Below the pieces are notes generated by a model. It had not been told where the DNA came from. It saw nothing but the letters and a program-made list of their open reading frames with translations, and searched no databases. A program made the translations under genes and the position numbers. This document shows positions 24,567 through 36,112 of a stretch of 64,000 nt of DNA, piece by piece. Position 1 is the stretch's first letter. Each line of letters begins with the position of its first letter. The DNA comes from Saururus chinensis (Eukaryota > Streptophyta > Magnoliopsida > Piperales > Saururaceae): the NCBI GenBank assembly GCA_035235625.1, contig CP141140.1, positions 13,970,685-14,034,684 on the forward strand, in the 5' to 3' direction.

Positions 24567-26615
24567 TTATACCTTTGCTAAATTCAGATGTGTCCAATTC
24601 TTAGATTGGACTGCATCGATCAGGGTTTCTGCCACATTTTTATCTAGAGTAAACCCATTATCCATCATCTGATCCCATATCCTACAAGCAACCCCAATTT
24701 GTTGTTCTTTTATAAGCCCTTCAATAATTAATTTATAAGTGACACCATCAGGTTGACACCCATTTTGACACATTTCCTCAAACAAATCCATTGCCTCATT
24801 TGCCCGGAAAGCCTTGCACATGCCATTTATAAGAGCATTATAGGAAATCACGTCAGGAGCTATTCCCTTCTGAATCATGTCAAGAAAAAAGGTGCGGGCT
24901 AGTTCAATCCGACTTGTCTTACATAAGTGGTCAATCATAGTCGTATATAAATATGTATCAGGTGCCACTTGGGTTTCCAGCATCCGATCAAAAAGCTCTT
25001 CTGCCAAGCTAGGACAGCCTTCTCTGAAGAAACCATTAATTAAAATACTAAATGTCACAACATCTGGAGAAATTCCCTTTCGCTGCATCTCCTTAAACAA
25101 CTTAAAAGCAGTCACTGTGTTTCTAGCCCTACATAGTGCACCAATAAGAGTGTTGCATGAGACAACATCACAAAGACTTTCATTTTCCATCTTCATAAAT
25201 AGACGGTATGCACTTTCAAGCATGTTAGAATTGCACAATCCCTTGAGCAGTTGATTATAACTGTACTCATCTGGCTTTATTCCAATTTTTTCCATCTTAT
25301 GTATCAATTTCTGTGCCTCATCCAACCTAAATTCATTACAGCAATAATTGATTAACATGTTATATGTTGCCAAATCAGGCTTTATTCCACTTTTCCTCAT
25401 GAAAGATGCAATTATCTGGGCTTTGTCCACCCTGCCTAACCTGCAGAACCCACCAATAAGAGCATTATAAACTGTGCAACTTAATTCTATTTTATCTTTT
25501 ATCATGCCCATCACAAGATCATAAGCCAAGTCCACTTTCCCATGACTACATAAACCAATCACTAAAGACTCACAAGCCACTTTATCTGGACTAAAACCTT
25601 TGTTCAACATCTCCCGCCACATCTCTACAACAAATGAAAATCTCTCTGCTTTACATAAACCATGAATTATTGTAGTATAGGTAACAACATCAGGTTCTCT
25701 TCCCTTGTGAACCATGGACTGAAAAACCTTTATAGCTGTGTCTAACTTATTTTCTTTGCACAATAACTTCATATATATATTATACGCCCAGATATCCAAT
25801 ACAGAGCCTATCTTATCCATGTCCTCTAAGAGCTTATTAATGAAGGAAATTTTTTTAATTTTACAGAGTCCTGAAACCAGTCTTGAATAAGTAAATGAAG
25901 TCAATGAAAATCCTTGTGGAACCATCTTATAATAATAATGCTCGGCCAAATCAAAACGAGACACTCGAATCAATACGCCAATAAATCGATTGTAGTCTAT
26001 GCTAAAGACTCGGCAATTGGATTCAGTCATTTCATCAAATGCTTGGATTGCTAATTCAATCAAACTGGCTCTGACATAGCCTGAAATAAGAATGCGGTAT
26101 ATAGAACGGTGGAATGGAAACCCACTTTGCTTTATTCTCTGTAAAATCTGCGACAAACAATCAAATCTTCGATTGTTTAACAATAAACATATTATGGTTT
26201 TATTTGTGAAGTGGTCGTGCTTGAAGCCTGGCTGTGAAGCAGCCCACAAATAAAAATGCAAACCCAGTTCGGAGTCTGTGGTGTGGTTCAAGACCTGATT
26301 GACAATGTACGCATTTAAATCCACATTCAGGCTGTCCAACTCCCTCTCCACCGATTCAGACCACTGCCCGTCCCCAATCACTGCATGTATTCTAGATGCA
26401 GTCGAATCAACTCTGTGCGACTGGAATAGTTTACAGTGCGGAGCTTTCTTCCTCGAAAAAACATGAGATAAGCTAGCACTGGATACTTCGTTTCTATTCG
26501 AAGTTCTATCCGGGTCCGACCTCTCACAGGAGCTCAAAGGCCTGAACTTTATGCTCAAAAAAGAAGCAGACAAACAAAGACGGGTGTTTGTAACTCTAAA
26601 GAGGCTTACCAACAT
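24567..26615 (-). CDS. P-class PPR protein, At1g13040-like, probably mitochondrial
   Basis: Intronless frame of 682 residues. The first 60 or so residues are rich in Ser, Arg and hydrophobics with few acids, as in mitochondrial targeting peptides. From about residue 165 to 660 there are roughly 14 tandem 35-residue pentatricopeptide repeats of the P type (VVTYTTIIHGLCKAERF, DVISYNALINGMCKAF and similar). No E, DYW or SMR domain follows. P-class PPR proteins bind organelle RNA, one base per repeat, and stabilise or help process transcripts. Blocks such as VFSIDYNRFIGVLIR, MVHKGREPDVVTYT and IWDQMMDNGFTLD agree with my memory of Arabidopsis At1g13040. The window protein is longer at the N-terminus than the 517 residues I recall for that protein. 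The last codons read GCA AAG GTA TAA; AAG|GTATAA is also a possible donor, so the end could be spliced. Confidence 0.93.
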   Translation of the reverse strand: MLVSLFRVTNTRLCLSASFLSIKFRPLSSCERSDPDRTSNRNEVSSASLSHVFSRKKAPHCKLFQSHRVDSTASRIHAVIGDGQWSESVERELDSLNVDLNAYIVNQVLNHTTDSELGLHFYLWAASQPGFKHDHFTNKTIICLLLNNRRFDCLSQILQRIKQSGFPFHRSIYRILISGYVRASLIELAIQAFDEMTESNCRVFSIDYNRFIGVLIRVSRFDLAEHYYYKMVPQGFSLTSFTYSRLVSGLCKIKKISFINKLLEDMDKIGSVLDIWAYNIYMKLLCKENKLDTAIKVFQSMVHKGREPDVVTYTTIIHGLCKAERFSFVVEMWREMLNKGFSPDKVACESLVIGLCSHGKVDLAYDLVMGMIKDKIELSCTVYNALIGGFCRLGRVDKAQIIASFMRKSGIKPDLATYNMLINYCCNEFRLDEAQKLIHKMEKIGIKPDEYSYNQLLKGLCNSNMLESAYRLFMKMENESLCDVVSCNTLIGALCRARNTVTAFKLFKEMQRKGISPDVVTFSILINGFFREGCPSLAEELFDRMLETQVAPDTYLYTTMIDHLCKTSRIELARTFFLDMIQKGIAPDVISYNALINGMCKAFRANEAMDLFEEMCQNGCQPDGVTYKLIIEGLIKEQQIGVACRIWDQMMDNGFTLDKNVAETLIDAVQSKNWTHLNLAKV

Positions 26616-27422
26616 AACTCTGCAAATGGAAGCAGCCCCCTCCTATCCGCCCACAAAAGTGATGTACATCCTCTTCAGGCGCATTTCGTCGAATATGTGG
26701 AGGCAGCGATTTCACCGGCTATTGCTTCCCTACAGATGAGCCAGGCTAGCCAGCGTCCTCACCAACCTATAACAGCAGAGAAGACGCATTTTTTTCTGAA
26801 CGAAATATCGAAACGAACTAGAAGGAGGAATCACCCCGCCGCCAATGCTGTCTTCCCCTCTTTGTCTCTCCCAACGCAGCTCTGCTGCTGCTCCAATAAA
26901 CCAAACCGCCACTTCGGGTCGGAGTCTTTCAGACAGACAGTAAGCAGCGTGTGGACCGACCCTGACCTCACTCAGCTGACCGATTTACATTTTTCACCTG
27001 ATTCGGACGAGTGATCCCTCAAAGTGCCGCACGGGCCCCATATGCGGCCCGCATGGGGCCGGACATCGCTGGGAGCGTGCTGCAATCTCTCGTTCGAGTC
27101 TACGTACGGTCGTGCTCCCACACATCGCTGCGAGCGGATGCCGCTGCAGTCTTGCGCTCTTCAGAGGACTTGTTCGCCAGTGGCTTGCAACATGCGAAGT
27201 CTTTTATGTGATTGGATCAAGGTTGACGATACATAAAACATGGGGATTCACGCATAAGTCGGAATTATAAACCTTTGGGACTAGTTGCCGTAAGCCGTGT
27301 GGACTGCCAATAATATGTCTTAAGGGATACCATTTTTTCCACACAAAAAATCATTGCTGTGAGCCAGCCTTGGTTCCACTACCAATAGCTCATGGTTTAG
27401 AGTGATTAGTTTATTTATTTGG

Positions 27423-27611
27423 TATTTTCTCTATTTTATATTAATAGTTATATTTTAAAAATAATAATTTTTATTGAAGAGTGAAAAGAAGGAAAAATTA
27501 AGCTCATGATGCATTATTTTAATATTTATTTAAATTGAACAAAATAGAGCTATTAATATAGAATATATTTTTTTGCCAAATAGAACTATTAATTTAGGAC
27601 AAATGGAATAT
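27423..27611. repeat. Stowaway-like MITE, rearranged copy
   Basis: The left end TATTTTCTCTATTTTATATT leads into TTAATAG. Two right-end-like stretches occur in a row (AGAGCTATTAATATAGAA and AGAACTATTAATTTAGGAC), so the right end is duplicated or two copies are joined. Same family as the copy at 52.6 kb. Confidence 0.5.
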
Positions 27612-28798
27612 TTATTTAGTAATTATGTCTTTAGTTAAGGGTTATTTGGTATTTCTATGAAGTTATTGTATATAGGTTTTTATAATTAGTTGTTAGCCTA
27701 TTAACTTCTTTATAAATATGTAAGGACAATGTACTAATTCTCAATTTTGATATCAATTGAACAATAAAGTTAGTAGAAAATAGAATGGTAGCTTGAATGT
27801 CATTAATATATAATTACATTTACCTAATCATCATGTACTCTCCTTTGTCGACAATCAAATTTTAAGAGGAAGTGCACGATGATGAAGTTAGAAATGATGA
27901 AGTGCATGATGGACATCACACTTTGGAAGGAACAATATTGATTCAATTGCTCAAACTTTGTCATAATGAGAATTCTAACAACTACTAAATATTGATGGAG
28001 TTGAAAATAGATATATAGTGCTTAAAAGTTTGGGTTGATATTTTGACATGTGATTTACCAAGAGTTGGTATTGATAATAAGTGTTACTGCATATCAAAAG
28101 AGGTTATTAAGCAAAGGTCTATTGCAATATCTCATTCACATATAAACATCATCAAAATGTAACGATGAGTGCAAACACACATATGACACAATTATTTGAC
28201 ATATTGAAATGAACATTTTTTAGAGGTACATGGTAACACTATCTTACATAGATCCATTTTGGCAGATTTAATTGCAACAACAACATCAAAATAGGTAAAT
28301 GCATTATATAATCATGTCACTTTCTCTTATGCTATGATACGTATCTAGGATGCCTTCTTTTATAAAGACAAAGGCACTTATATTAGGACTATGTTGGAGT
28401 AAAATTTTCTCTATCAAAGGCACTTATATAAAACAAAATACACTAAAATTTTCCCAGGAGTATTTTATCGTTGACTTCGTTCACAATATTTTCCTTAGGG
28501 CGATCAAATTAATTTTTATAAAATATCTAATTTTACAAATTATTTTCAAAAAATTGTATATAGTTGGTAGACATATAGATGTGAGGACATGTTTTATGGT
28601 GAGTCCATTGCTCATGATTTTAGAGTCAACCAGATACTAGGCCCATCTATCCTTGAGTGATAAATATAATGGTCAAGACACTTACACATTATAAGGATCA
28701 AACATAAGATTTACTTCCCCAATATCATATATGTTATCCTATTAAGTATTTATACATTTATTATGTAAGTAAATTATGTCATTATATATCTTATGAAT

Positions 28799-31700
28799 TG
28801 TGACACTTGTGATTTTGTTTGATATTTATTAGTATTTAATTAATATTTCTAACCTGTGTTTGAAATAAATAAAAGAATTGTAAATTTTTTATTTTCTTCG
28901 AGTTCTTGATTATTTTGATTTTCTTAAAGTTATTGATGATCTTGAATGTGTGTGTAATTTACTTAGATGTTTTCGGGTTGAATTCTTTAATAAAAATAAT
29001 ATCATTGAGTAATAAACTCAAGAAAGTAGCAACGAAGATAAATATAAACTTTATTTGATCTTTTTATAATAAAAAAAATGTTGGTAGGGATCAACACATC
29101 AATGACCCTACCGATGAAACTCATGGTCACTGTCGGTAAGGTTAAAAGTGTCAGTCAATCTACCAATTAACTGCTAGAAACATTGTTGGCAACTATCGAC
29201 GCATCAGTGTTCTGGGACAGTCATACAATGAGTTCGAAACTGCACTTGAAAATTGTTTTGAGCAGTTTTTAGATGCGATTATGCACTAGAATTTGGTTAG
29301 TTATTTCTCATATAAATACATTTAACAATTCTTGACCCAAATTTCTCAGATTCTTTGACTTTGGGAGAAAGGTGGAGGACTTTGGGCATGTCAGAGTAGG
29401 AAGAAATGGAGAGAAGACTGAATTCATGGAACATTGGCATTGGTATCGGATAAAATGTCGGATTGCTAACCTCACTAATGTAATTTGACTTAGATATACG
29501 TGTATAAAATGGATTTTTTCCATCTCTTGATACAAAAGCATGAAAAAAAGGATTTGCTACCATGATGATGTTGAAGAATTATAATTTTTTTGTTTAATGA
29601 TCATTAGATGACATATATCATTTTTTAGCATTCAAGAAGACGTTATACATGAGTAAATGTGTTTTAAAAAGCTTTAAAGTAACTTATGGACAATTAGGAT
29701 AGTTTCTATTGTATGTTCTTGATCATCTACAAGACCACTGACACATTGGTGACGTCGACAGTGAAATGGAGGAGATGACAGTACTTGTACTGACACGCAT
29801 TGATGTATCGGTGAGCAACCGATGGGTCATCGAAAGTGAGGTAGACACGTTGGTGAGGCATTGACGAGAAAAAGGTCTTTTATGCCAACCCATTGTCTGT
29901 GAAGGTGACACATCGATGGGTCATTGATGGGCATTAATGACTTGACCGACATGCCCGTGAGTCTACCGACAATAAGTCAAGTTTGGGTAATTTTTAGCAT
30001 AAAATGATTTGTTTAAAATTATTATTATAAGATATAATAACATGATATGCATGGGTATGTGATGGTGTGATTAATGATGTTTTGGTACACGTACCTTTAT
30101 GTGTGAGAATCCTTATAATGAATCACTCCCCTAACATATGTATAAGGACATAGGATCTTAATTAGTGTCTTATTGGTTTCTCAAGTGAGTTTTTAGCCAT
30201 GTAACAGAATGGTTTGTTATGAAAAAGGATCGAGGTTTTTGGATCTTAAAGAGTGGGAGTTATGTAGAGCCACTTCCTTAGCCCGAGAGTCAGGTTCAAA
30301 TGGACTAGAGCATTAAAAGATGATTGGCCCTGCGCAACATAATACATGAGGTTTCAATGATCATGGTAGTTGAGATCTCGGCCACTTGGGTACATGAATA
30401 GTTGTAGGTCTTGGCTTTACGACATGGATAGAGCCAGTAGACTTTAGAAGAATTGAGGTCTAATTATGAGTAGTTCATGGTATAGTGAGGTGAGGTTAAA
30501 CTCCTAAACATGACTACCGTGTCATAAAAAAACTTTATGACTTTCACTTATGGAACAAAGGACTCACAAGTGTGGTAACGATATTAAATGTTAATTATAT
30601 GGAATTTATTATGATTGTGTATGTTTGTCTAACTTGAGGATAGTTATACTGATGTTTACTATTGAATGTCATAATTCATATTATGAGGTAATATGATTCA
30701 TTAAGTTACATTGTTAATTCATAGTATTTGTTTAACCATCTCAGTGGGTATACTATTATATTGTATGCTTAGCATCCTCATGATGCAGGTTCGTCGGAGG
30801 GGTAGCCAGGTTACGAACGTTGTGCTTGAAAAAGACAACTCTAGTAGTTAATCTAGGACTTCTACTATTTACTATCAAACTTTTAATATGATGGGTATTT
30901 GAAAATAGGCACATGAGTGCCAATTACTTATTGTTTTGTAAATTATGGATAATGACATTTCCTTGGATGAGACCTTATGTGTCTGTAGTGTGATTTAACC
31001 TTGTTATACATATATACTATTGTGATGGTTTGAATATTGTATATTAAAAAATGAGTGGATCACCCCCACGATAGTTTTTTTAAGGATTGACAAAAAGTTT
31101 TGAAATTTTTGTTTCCGCTAATTGTGTATGAGAAAAATGAGTTTTAAAATCATATAATTATGAACCATTAGAAGACATGTTGTTGTGTTAGTGTAGGTGT
31201 CGATGACCATTGACACCATCATTGATGTGTCGAACCCTCATCAATAATGAGTGAACTGTGAAAGTCCAATTTATTGTCATTGTCACCAACGTGCTAGTTT
31301 AACACCAATGCATCCATGAGTGTCGATGTCAGTATTGTTCACCTTCTAACTTCACCACAATCACCGATGTGTTGATGGTCATGTCGATAATCGGGATAGA
31401 AGAAAAATAATAAGTATATTGGTGCTCAAATCATTTATTTTTGTAGCACCATAAAACTACAACATCCAAGACTATAAAATCTTCATTTTAAACTATAAAT
31501 TATTACTCTTCAATCCACATGATTCATAATCGTTATTATTATAAATCATGATAAAATCTCTTGAATGAACTATAACATCCGAACGTACGTACTTCACATC
31601 AAATCAACAAAACATATTTTTTTGATTAAGAACAAACAACCAAATAAGTGTATGATTTCAAGGTTTAGCAATTTAACCTTCCTTTCGTTTGTAACACGTA

Positions 31701-32174
31701 AGTCTCCAAAGTTTCGTTCATTTTTTCCTTTTTATTTGATCCTCTAAGCGCCCTAGATCTCTCTCCTTTTGACTTTTTTCTTCTTCAAGATATTCTATTT
31801 CTAAGATGTCAAAGTGTATTTATAAGGGATAAAAGAAATTGAATCTAGTGTGTAACTGTGTGTAACCATTTATTTTGAACAATTTCGAACCTTGTTGGCA
31901 AAAGTGTTTTAACCACCAACGCATTGATGGTTCCCCTGATGAATCAGAAGAACTGTCGATGTCTTTACTGTTAAGTTGTTTCTCGACAATAGATTTATGA
32001 CTTTGTTGATGCACCCACTGATGTGTAAGTGTTTGCCGATAATTATCTGTAACTTCATCAATTCACCCCTTGACATGTTGGGTCGGCGCCGATGGCATTA
32101 TGTAATAAAATTTTAAATTCAATTAATCTCAACATTCTTATCACATCAAATACTTTGTAAATTCAGGAGTGTCA
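28799..32174 (+). repeat. LTR-like repeat, copy B, about 3.4 kb (fossil)
   Basis: It begins TGTGACACTTGTGATTTTG and ends near AGGAGTGTCAC, so TGTGACAC / GTGTCAC form LTR-like inverted ends. A TATTTATAAGGG box lies about 350 bp before the right end, where a TATA box would sit in a plus-oriented LTR with a long U3. It is colinear with copy A at 11.8 kb and is denser in CGATGTGTCGG-like phrases than the surrounding DNA. No coding domain. Length and ends suit a solo LTR of a Ty3/Gypsy chromovirus. Broken and old. Confidence 0.45.
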
Positions 32175-32309
32175 CGTAACATCCATATAAAATGATATTG
32201 ATTAGGTAAAATAGCCATATACATTGTCTTTTGGTGGTAACATAATATTTTACAAAAAATAAATAATAAATCAAAATATCTAGTGTAGACCATAGTCATA
32301 TGATATGAT

Positions 32310-32513
32310 TATTCTTCCCTTTGTCTCCTATTAATAGCTCCATTTCCCCAAAAAATAAATGTTTCATATTAACAGCTCCATTTGGCTCCAATTAAGTAGT
32401 TGAATACTAACAAAAGTCTTATAATTTTTTTTTAAAATTTTTTACATATAAATCTCACTATTTTAAAAAATATTTTTTAAATAGAGCTATTGATATGAGA
32501 TTGAAAGAGTATT
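32310..32513. repeat. Stowaway-like MITE
   Basis: The left end TTCCCTTTGTCTCCTATTAA and the right end GAGCTATTGATATGAGATTG, closing in AAAGAGTA, are imperfect inverted repeats of the family seen at 52.6 kb. The sequence AGCTCCATTT recurs twice near the left end, suggesting a small internal duplication. Confidence 0.6.
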
Positions 32514-33041
32514 TTTATATGACGAGCTTGCGTTATTTCAATAATAACGTGCAAATGCACATTTTCATTGAGGTAGTAGAACAAAAAAATAAAAAGCGAG
32601 CTATTTCATTACATAGACGACCTTTTGCGAATGAATTATCATCACCTCTAGTGGACCCACTAGATTGATGACCTCATTTAGAGTTAGGGTTGGTCGTGAA
32701 CATCCATCATACAACATCATGTATTCGATTGAATTTTTTGCCCGCTAACTTTTTGACATGACCGTGGACAAAAACATCGACCGACCATTTATCCGAGGTC
32801 CAATTAATAATTTAAATAAAATAATATTAATATTTTATTTGAGTTCTAAGTTAGAATTGATTACTAAATATAAGTGAGGCAAGTGAAATAATATTACTAC
32901 TACAAACAAAGACGATGATATATATAAATCTAAATTAATATTGTTATATAGTAATTTATTTAATTCAAATCTTTACCATGGTTGCCCTACTTAATAATAG
33001 TCATCAATACATCTTTTGTTCTCCCCAACGTCTTTATCTCT

Positions 33042-33237
33042 TATTCCCTCTATCCTAGATTAATAGTTCTATTTAATAAAAAAAGTTTGTTCTATATTAA
33101 TAGCTTTATTTTGTATAATTTAAGTGATTAGATACTTAAAAAAATATTATAAGGCTATATTCCTTTCCCGAGTTTTACTATTTAGTAACAATCACTAATT
33201 TTTTATATATAATTATTAATATTAAATAAAGAGAGTA
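33042..33237. repeat. Stowaway-like MITE
   Basis: TA-flanked element: left end TATTCCCTCTATCCTAGATT with ATAGTTCTATTT following, right end AAAGAGAGTA. The inner GATTAGATACTTAAAAAAAT matches the conserved inner block of the other copies. Confidence 0.6.
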
Positions 33238-33539
33238 TTCAATCGCTTAAGAAGTTATATTTGCTAATAATAGCCATATTTGTCGGATAAAAAGCTTCGA
33301 CCAACCAAATACTGAGGAATAAATTATTAACGGACAGAGACACACACAGGCTTATAGCCTATAGGGCAGCTATTTGTTCAAAAACCCGCCCTTTGTAGGG
33401 TACAGGATCCACTTTTTAACGGCTGAAATCAATTCTCAATGAAGGGTTAAAACGCATGAAGTTTTCGTTGATCGATCAATCAGGTCCGTCGGTCCTAATA
33501 TACTGGAGATTCGTTTTGAACAAAAACAGGGGGGGAGGG

Positions 33540-34262
33540 GGGTCTTCATCCCTCGGAGCTCCTCACCGGCATGGTGAGGTGTGGAGCTGCTGGCTCTTCT
33601 AGTCTTCTTCGTCTTCCACTGCAAATCCGCACACTCTCCCGCCAACGCTCACTTTCAGTTCTTCCTTCCCTCGCAAGCGACTCGCCCAGGCCACCGACTC
33701 TCAGTTGGCTCCCGGCGTTTGGTCTTCCATCATCTGAAGAAGTCTTTCTCTTTCCAAACTCCTGGTTGTTCTCAGAGTTGATTTTCTTTTTACTGTAGTT
33801 TCAGCTGAATCATTGCAGTCCTTCTCTCTTAAATCGTCTGTTTTCCTTTTAAAACAAGTCTCTTCATGCAAGCCAATTAGCGTAACCGCTAAATATCGAA
33901 TTATTGCAGTTGGATCTCATTGCGGGATCCAGACTCCTCTTCTTCTTCTATTTAAGATGTTGATGATTCAAAGATAATTTCAGTTTGTCGGGATCTGATC
34001 TCCATTACGTGTTGATATCTTAGTTCCAAATGAGGATCTTGCATTTATTATCTTGCGATCTTAGGGTTCTGGGCCTTTTGTTTGTTTCTATGTTTTACTT
34101 CATTGGCCCCAAGTTGCCTATAAGATATGCGTAACTGGTCTTGGGCTGTGACTCCGAAATCTTTGCAGTAGACAATTGGTAGCCACCAAGTTCTATCTAG
34201 CTGCTGCATTCATGTAAAATATGAGGAGGTTCTGAGACGCCCAAAGCTTACTGTTGAAGAGG
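33540..34262 (+). promoter_or_regulatory. Probable first exon and leader of the hAT-derived gene
   Basis: A GC-rich, CT-rich stretch with several short open frames lies 2 kb before the hAT-derived coding exon. That coding exon has a good acceptor at 36,106-36,107, so an upstream exon must exist. A candidate donor, AAGAG|GTACTT, lies near 34,260. This makes 33.5-34.26 kb the likely first exon or leader; no transcript data are available to me. Confidence 0.35.
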
Positions 34263-34681
34263 TACTTCACCTTAATTATATTTGTGTTATATACCTAATT
34301 TTTCTTCTGCTTGATGGCATGCAAATATTGAGTGAGTAAATGAAAACTGGTAGATGGCAGTCTGGCAGACTTGTGATAACATTGTGATTGTACGGAATGA
34401 GCATGAGTCTGTCCATGGGTAGAACACAGAAGCGAAATACATGGGTCCCAGATTTAATATTTGAAGAACAGAAAAATACCTGGACATTTTTTCTTTTGCA
34501 TTTGAAAAGATTGCAAAAGGCTCGTACTGATAAGGTGCAAGAAAAAGAGGGAAAACATTGAATAGTAACGGCTAATTACTTATCAATTATAACATCTTTC
34601 TGAATATAATTGTAGGAGGACATATTGAAGCCCTTGTGTGCTACATTAAAAATGTTACATTTTTATTAGCTCCAGGGCAGT

Positions 34682-35580
34682 TGTTACGGGCGCGAAGCTT
34701 TGTCTAACGTCCGCACTCGTGATGGCCTGACTGTGCCGTGCAACTAGCAGTCACTCTCTTTCCTTCCCACTCGTATGCTCAAGGGAAACACAAGCAAAAC
34801 AACAACATAGTCAAACCTGGTGCAAGGGTCTCCGCCCAAGCTATATTTCTGTACGCTGAAATACAAAGTAGGGAGATGGCAAGGGCTGATCCACTAGGCT
34901 GAGAGCTCTCCTCTCAACTCCCTGATTCATTGTGCAGGAAGAAAATCATTCTCTGATTAGCCATGACTGCCCTGCTCTTCCCTTTATAAAGATTCAGCCT
35001 AAAGCTGGCCGTCCTAGTGCCACTAGAAGTACAAAACCCAGCCAATATAAGAATTCTCACCCTGACCAATTCTCAACCCCATAAGCATTCCACCCCTAAC
35101 ATATATTAGGAAACCTACAAGAGTTCGTCCTCCGCTAGAATTCCATCGTCATGTTACCTCCAAAAGTTAGCCCATCTAAAGAAACTAGCCACTCCGATTC
35201 CCATCCGCCTTAGGAGTGTGACCAACTTGCCTGTGTGAGTCCTGTTTGTCCTAGGAACTTGCTGCCCGGACTTCTACTCAAAGTAGGAGTGCAGCGAACC
35301 AGTATAGATGAATCTCATCTGCCTTAGGAGTCCTCCCCTAAGTGTAAGTAGCGCCCAGCTTCATTGAAAGAGTCCCGCCTGCCCGCCCGCCTAAGGATTC
35401 TTACTCAGCTTGCTTTGCAAGGCAAGTAGATCGTCCGGAACACCTCCCACGCTGTCCCAGCATCCGTCCGTGCCCAAGGGGTTGCCTAGGCTGTCCGTCG
35501 CCTAACAAAACTTGGTTATCCACCCCCAAGTATGAGGGTAGCCATTCCCTTTTCATATCCGTCAAGTTAAGGGGCTAACA
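34682..35580 (+). mobile_element. Solo LTR, 899 bp (fossil)
   Basis: It starts TGTTACGGGCGCGAAG and ends GGGGCTAACA, giving TGTTA/TAACA ends. It is flanked by GCAGT (34,677-34,681) and ACAGT (35,581-35,585), a 5-bp target duplication with one mismatch. No internal region, primer site or second LTR is present, so it looks like a solo LTR left by recombination. GC content is clearly higher than in the flanks. Family not determined. It lies between the probable leader exon and the coding exon of the hAT-derived gene. Confidence 0.7.
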
Positions 35581-36112
35581 ACAGTCAATTTACATTTGTC
35601 TGAACTGTGATCTTTTAAATTTATGCAATTAGGTGTTGGATTATATTATTTTGAATCATCTTCTATATATATTATAGTCAATGCAGCATAATTGCATTTG
35701 TATATTGTTGTGTCGTTTTCTGAAGATTCTATTTATACTAAAAGAGGCCTTATTTAATAGTAGAAATATAACTGGCTCTAAGCCTGACTCAGAAAATATC
35801 TTATGCTATTTGTTGTAATTCAGAGTAGTTTTTAATGCACTGTAGACTTCATCAAGAAGGCAAGTGATATTGAATGTTTTTTGTGATAAATATGCTGCGT
35901 CCCCATGCTGTAGAGATCATGGTATTTCCTTTAAGAAATGGAATTCAGTTCTACTTAGAAAAGAGTGCTTTATGTAAACGTTGTTTCTAGTATGTTACTT
36001 TGGCAACTGAGCTTCTCTGTTTGCAATGATAAATGTGTTTTACAATAACTCTTTTGCTTTTTAAGTATGCAAATACTAGTTGCCTAAAAGCCTGATGTCT
36101 CTAGCAGGCAAA

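Larger units (their letters stand above)
26616..33300. other. Intergenic, PPR promoter then repeats
   Basis: 26,616-27,215 is GC-richer than its surroundings and is probably the promoter and leader of the PPR gene. Overlapping open frames there have no recognisable product. 27,880-28,200 reads like a degraded coding remnant on the plus strand (PRVGIDNKCYCISKEVIK), but I cannot name its family. The rest is MITEs and an LTR-like repeat, listed separately, and plain AT-rich DNA. Confidence 0.5.

Noticed and set aside
27011-27236. GC-rich overlapping frames near the PPR promoter
   Set aside because: No known domain and no splice evidence; more likely promoter or leader DNA of higher GC.
15173-28798. 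One large retroelement with LTR-like copies A and B as its two ends
   Set aside because: The two copies are strongly diverged, and the DNA between them contains an intact host PPR gene and unrelated elements.
36080-36112. Eleven extra residues at the start of the hAT-derived protein
   Set aside because: The frame opens with TTG, not ATG, and a good splice acceptor at 36,106-36,107 marks most of this as intron.
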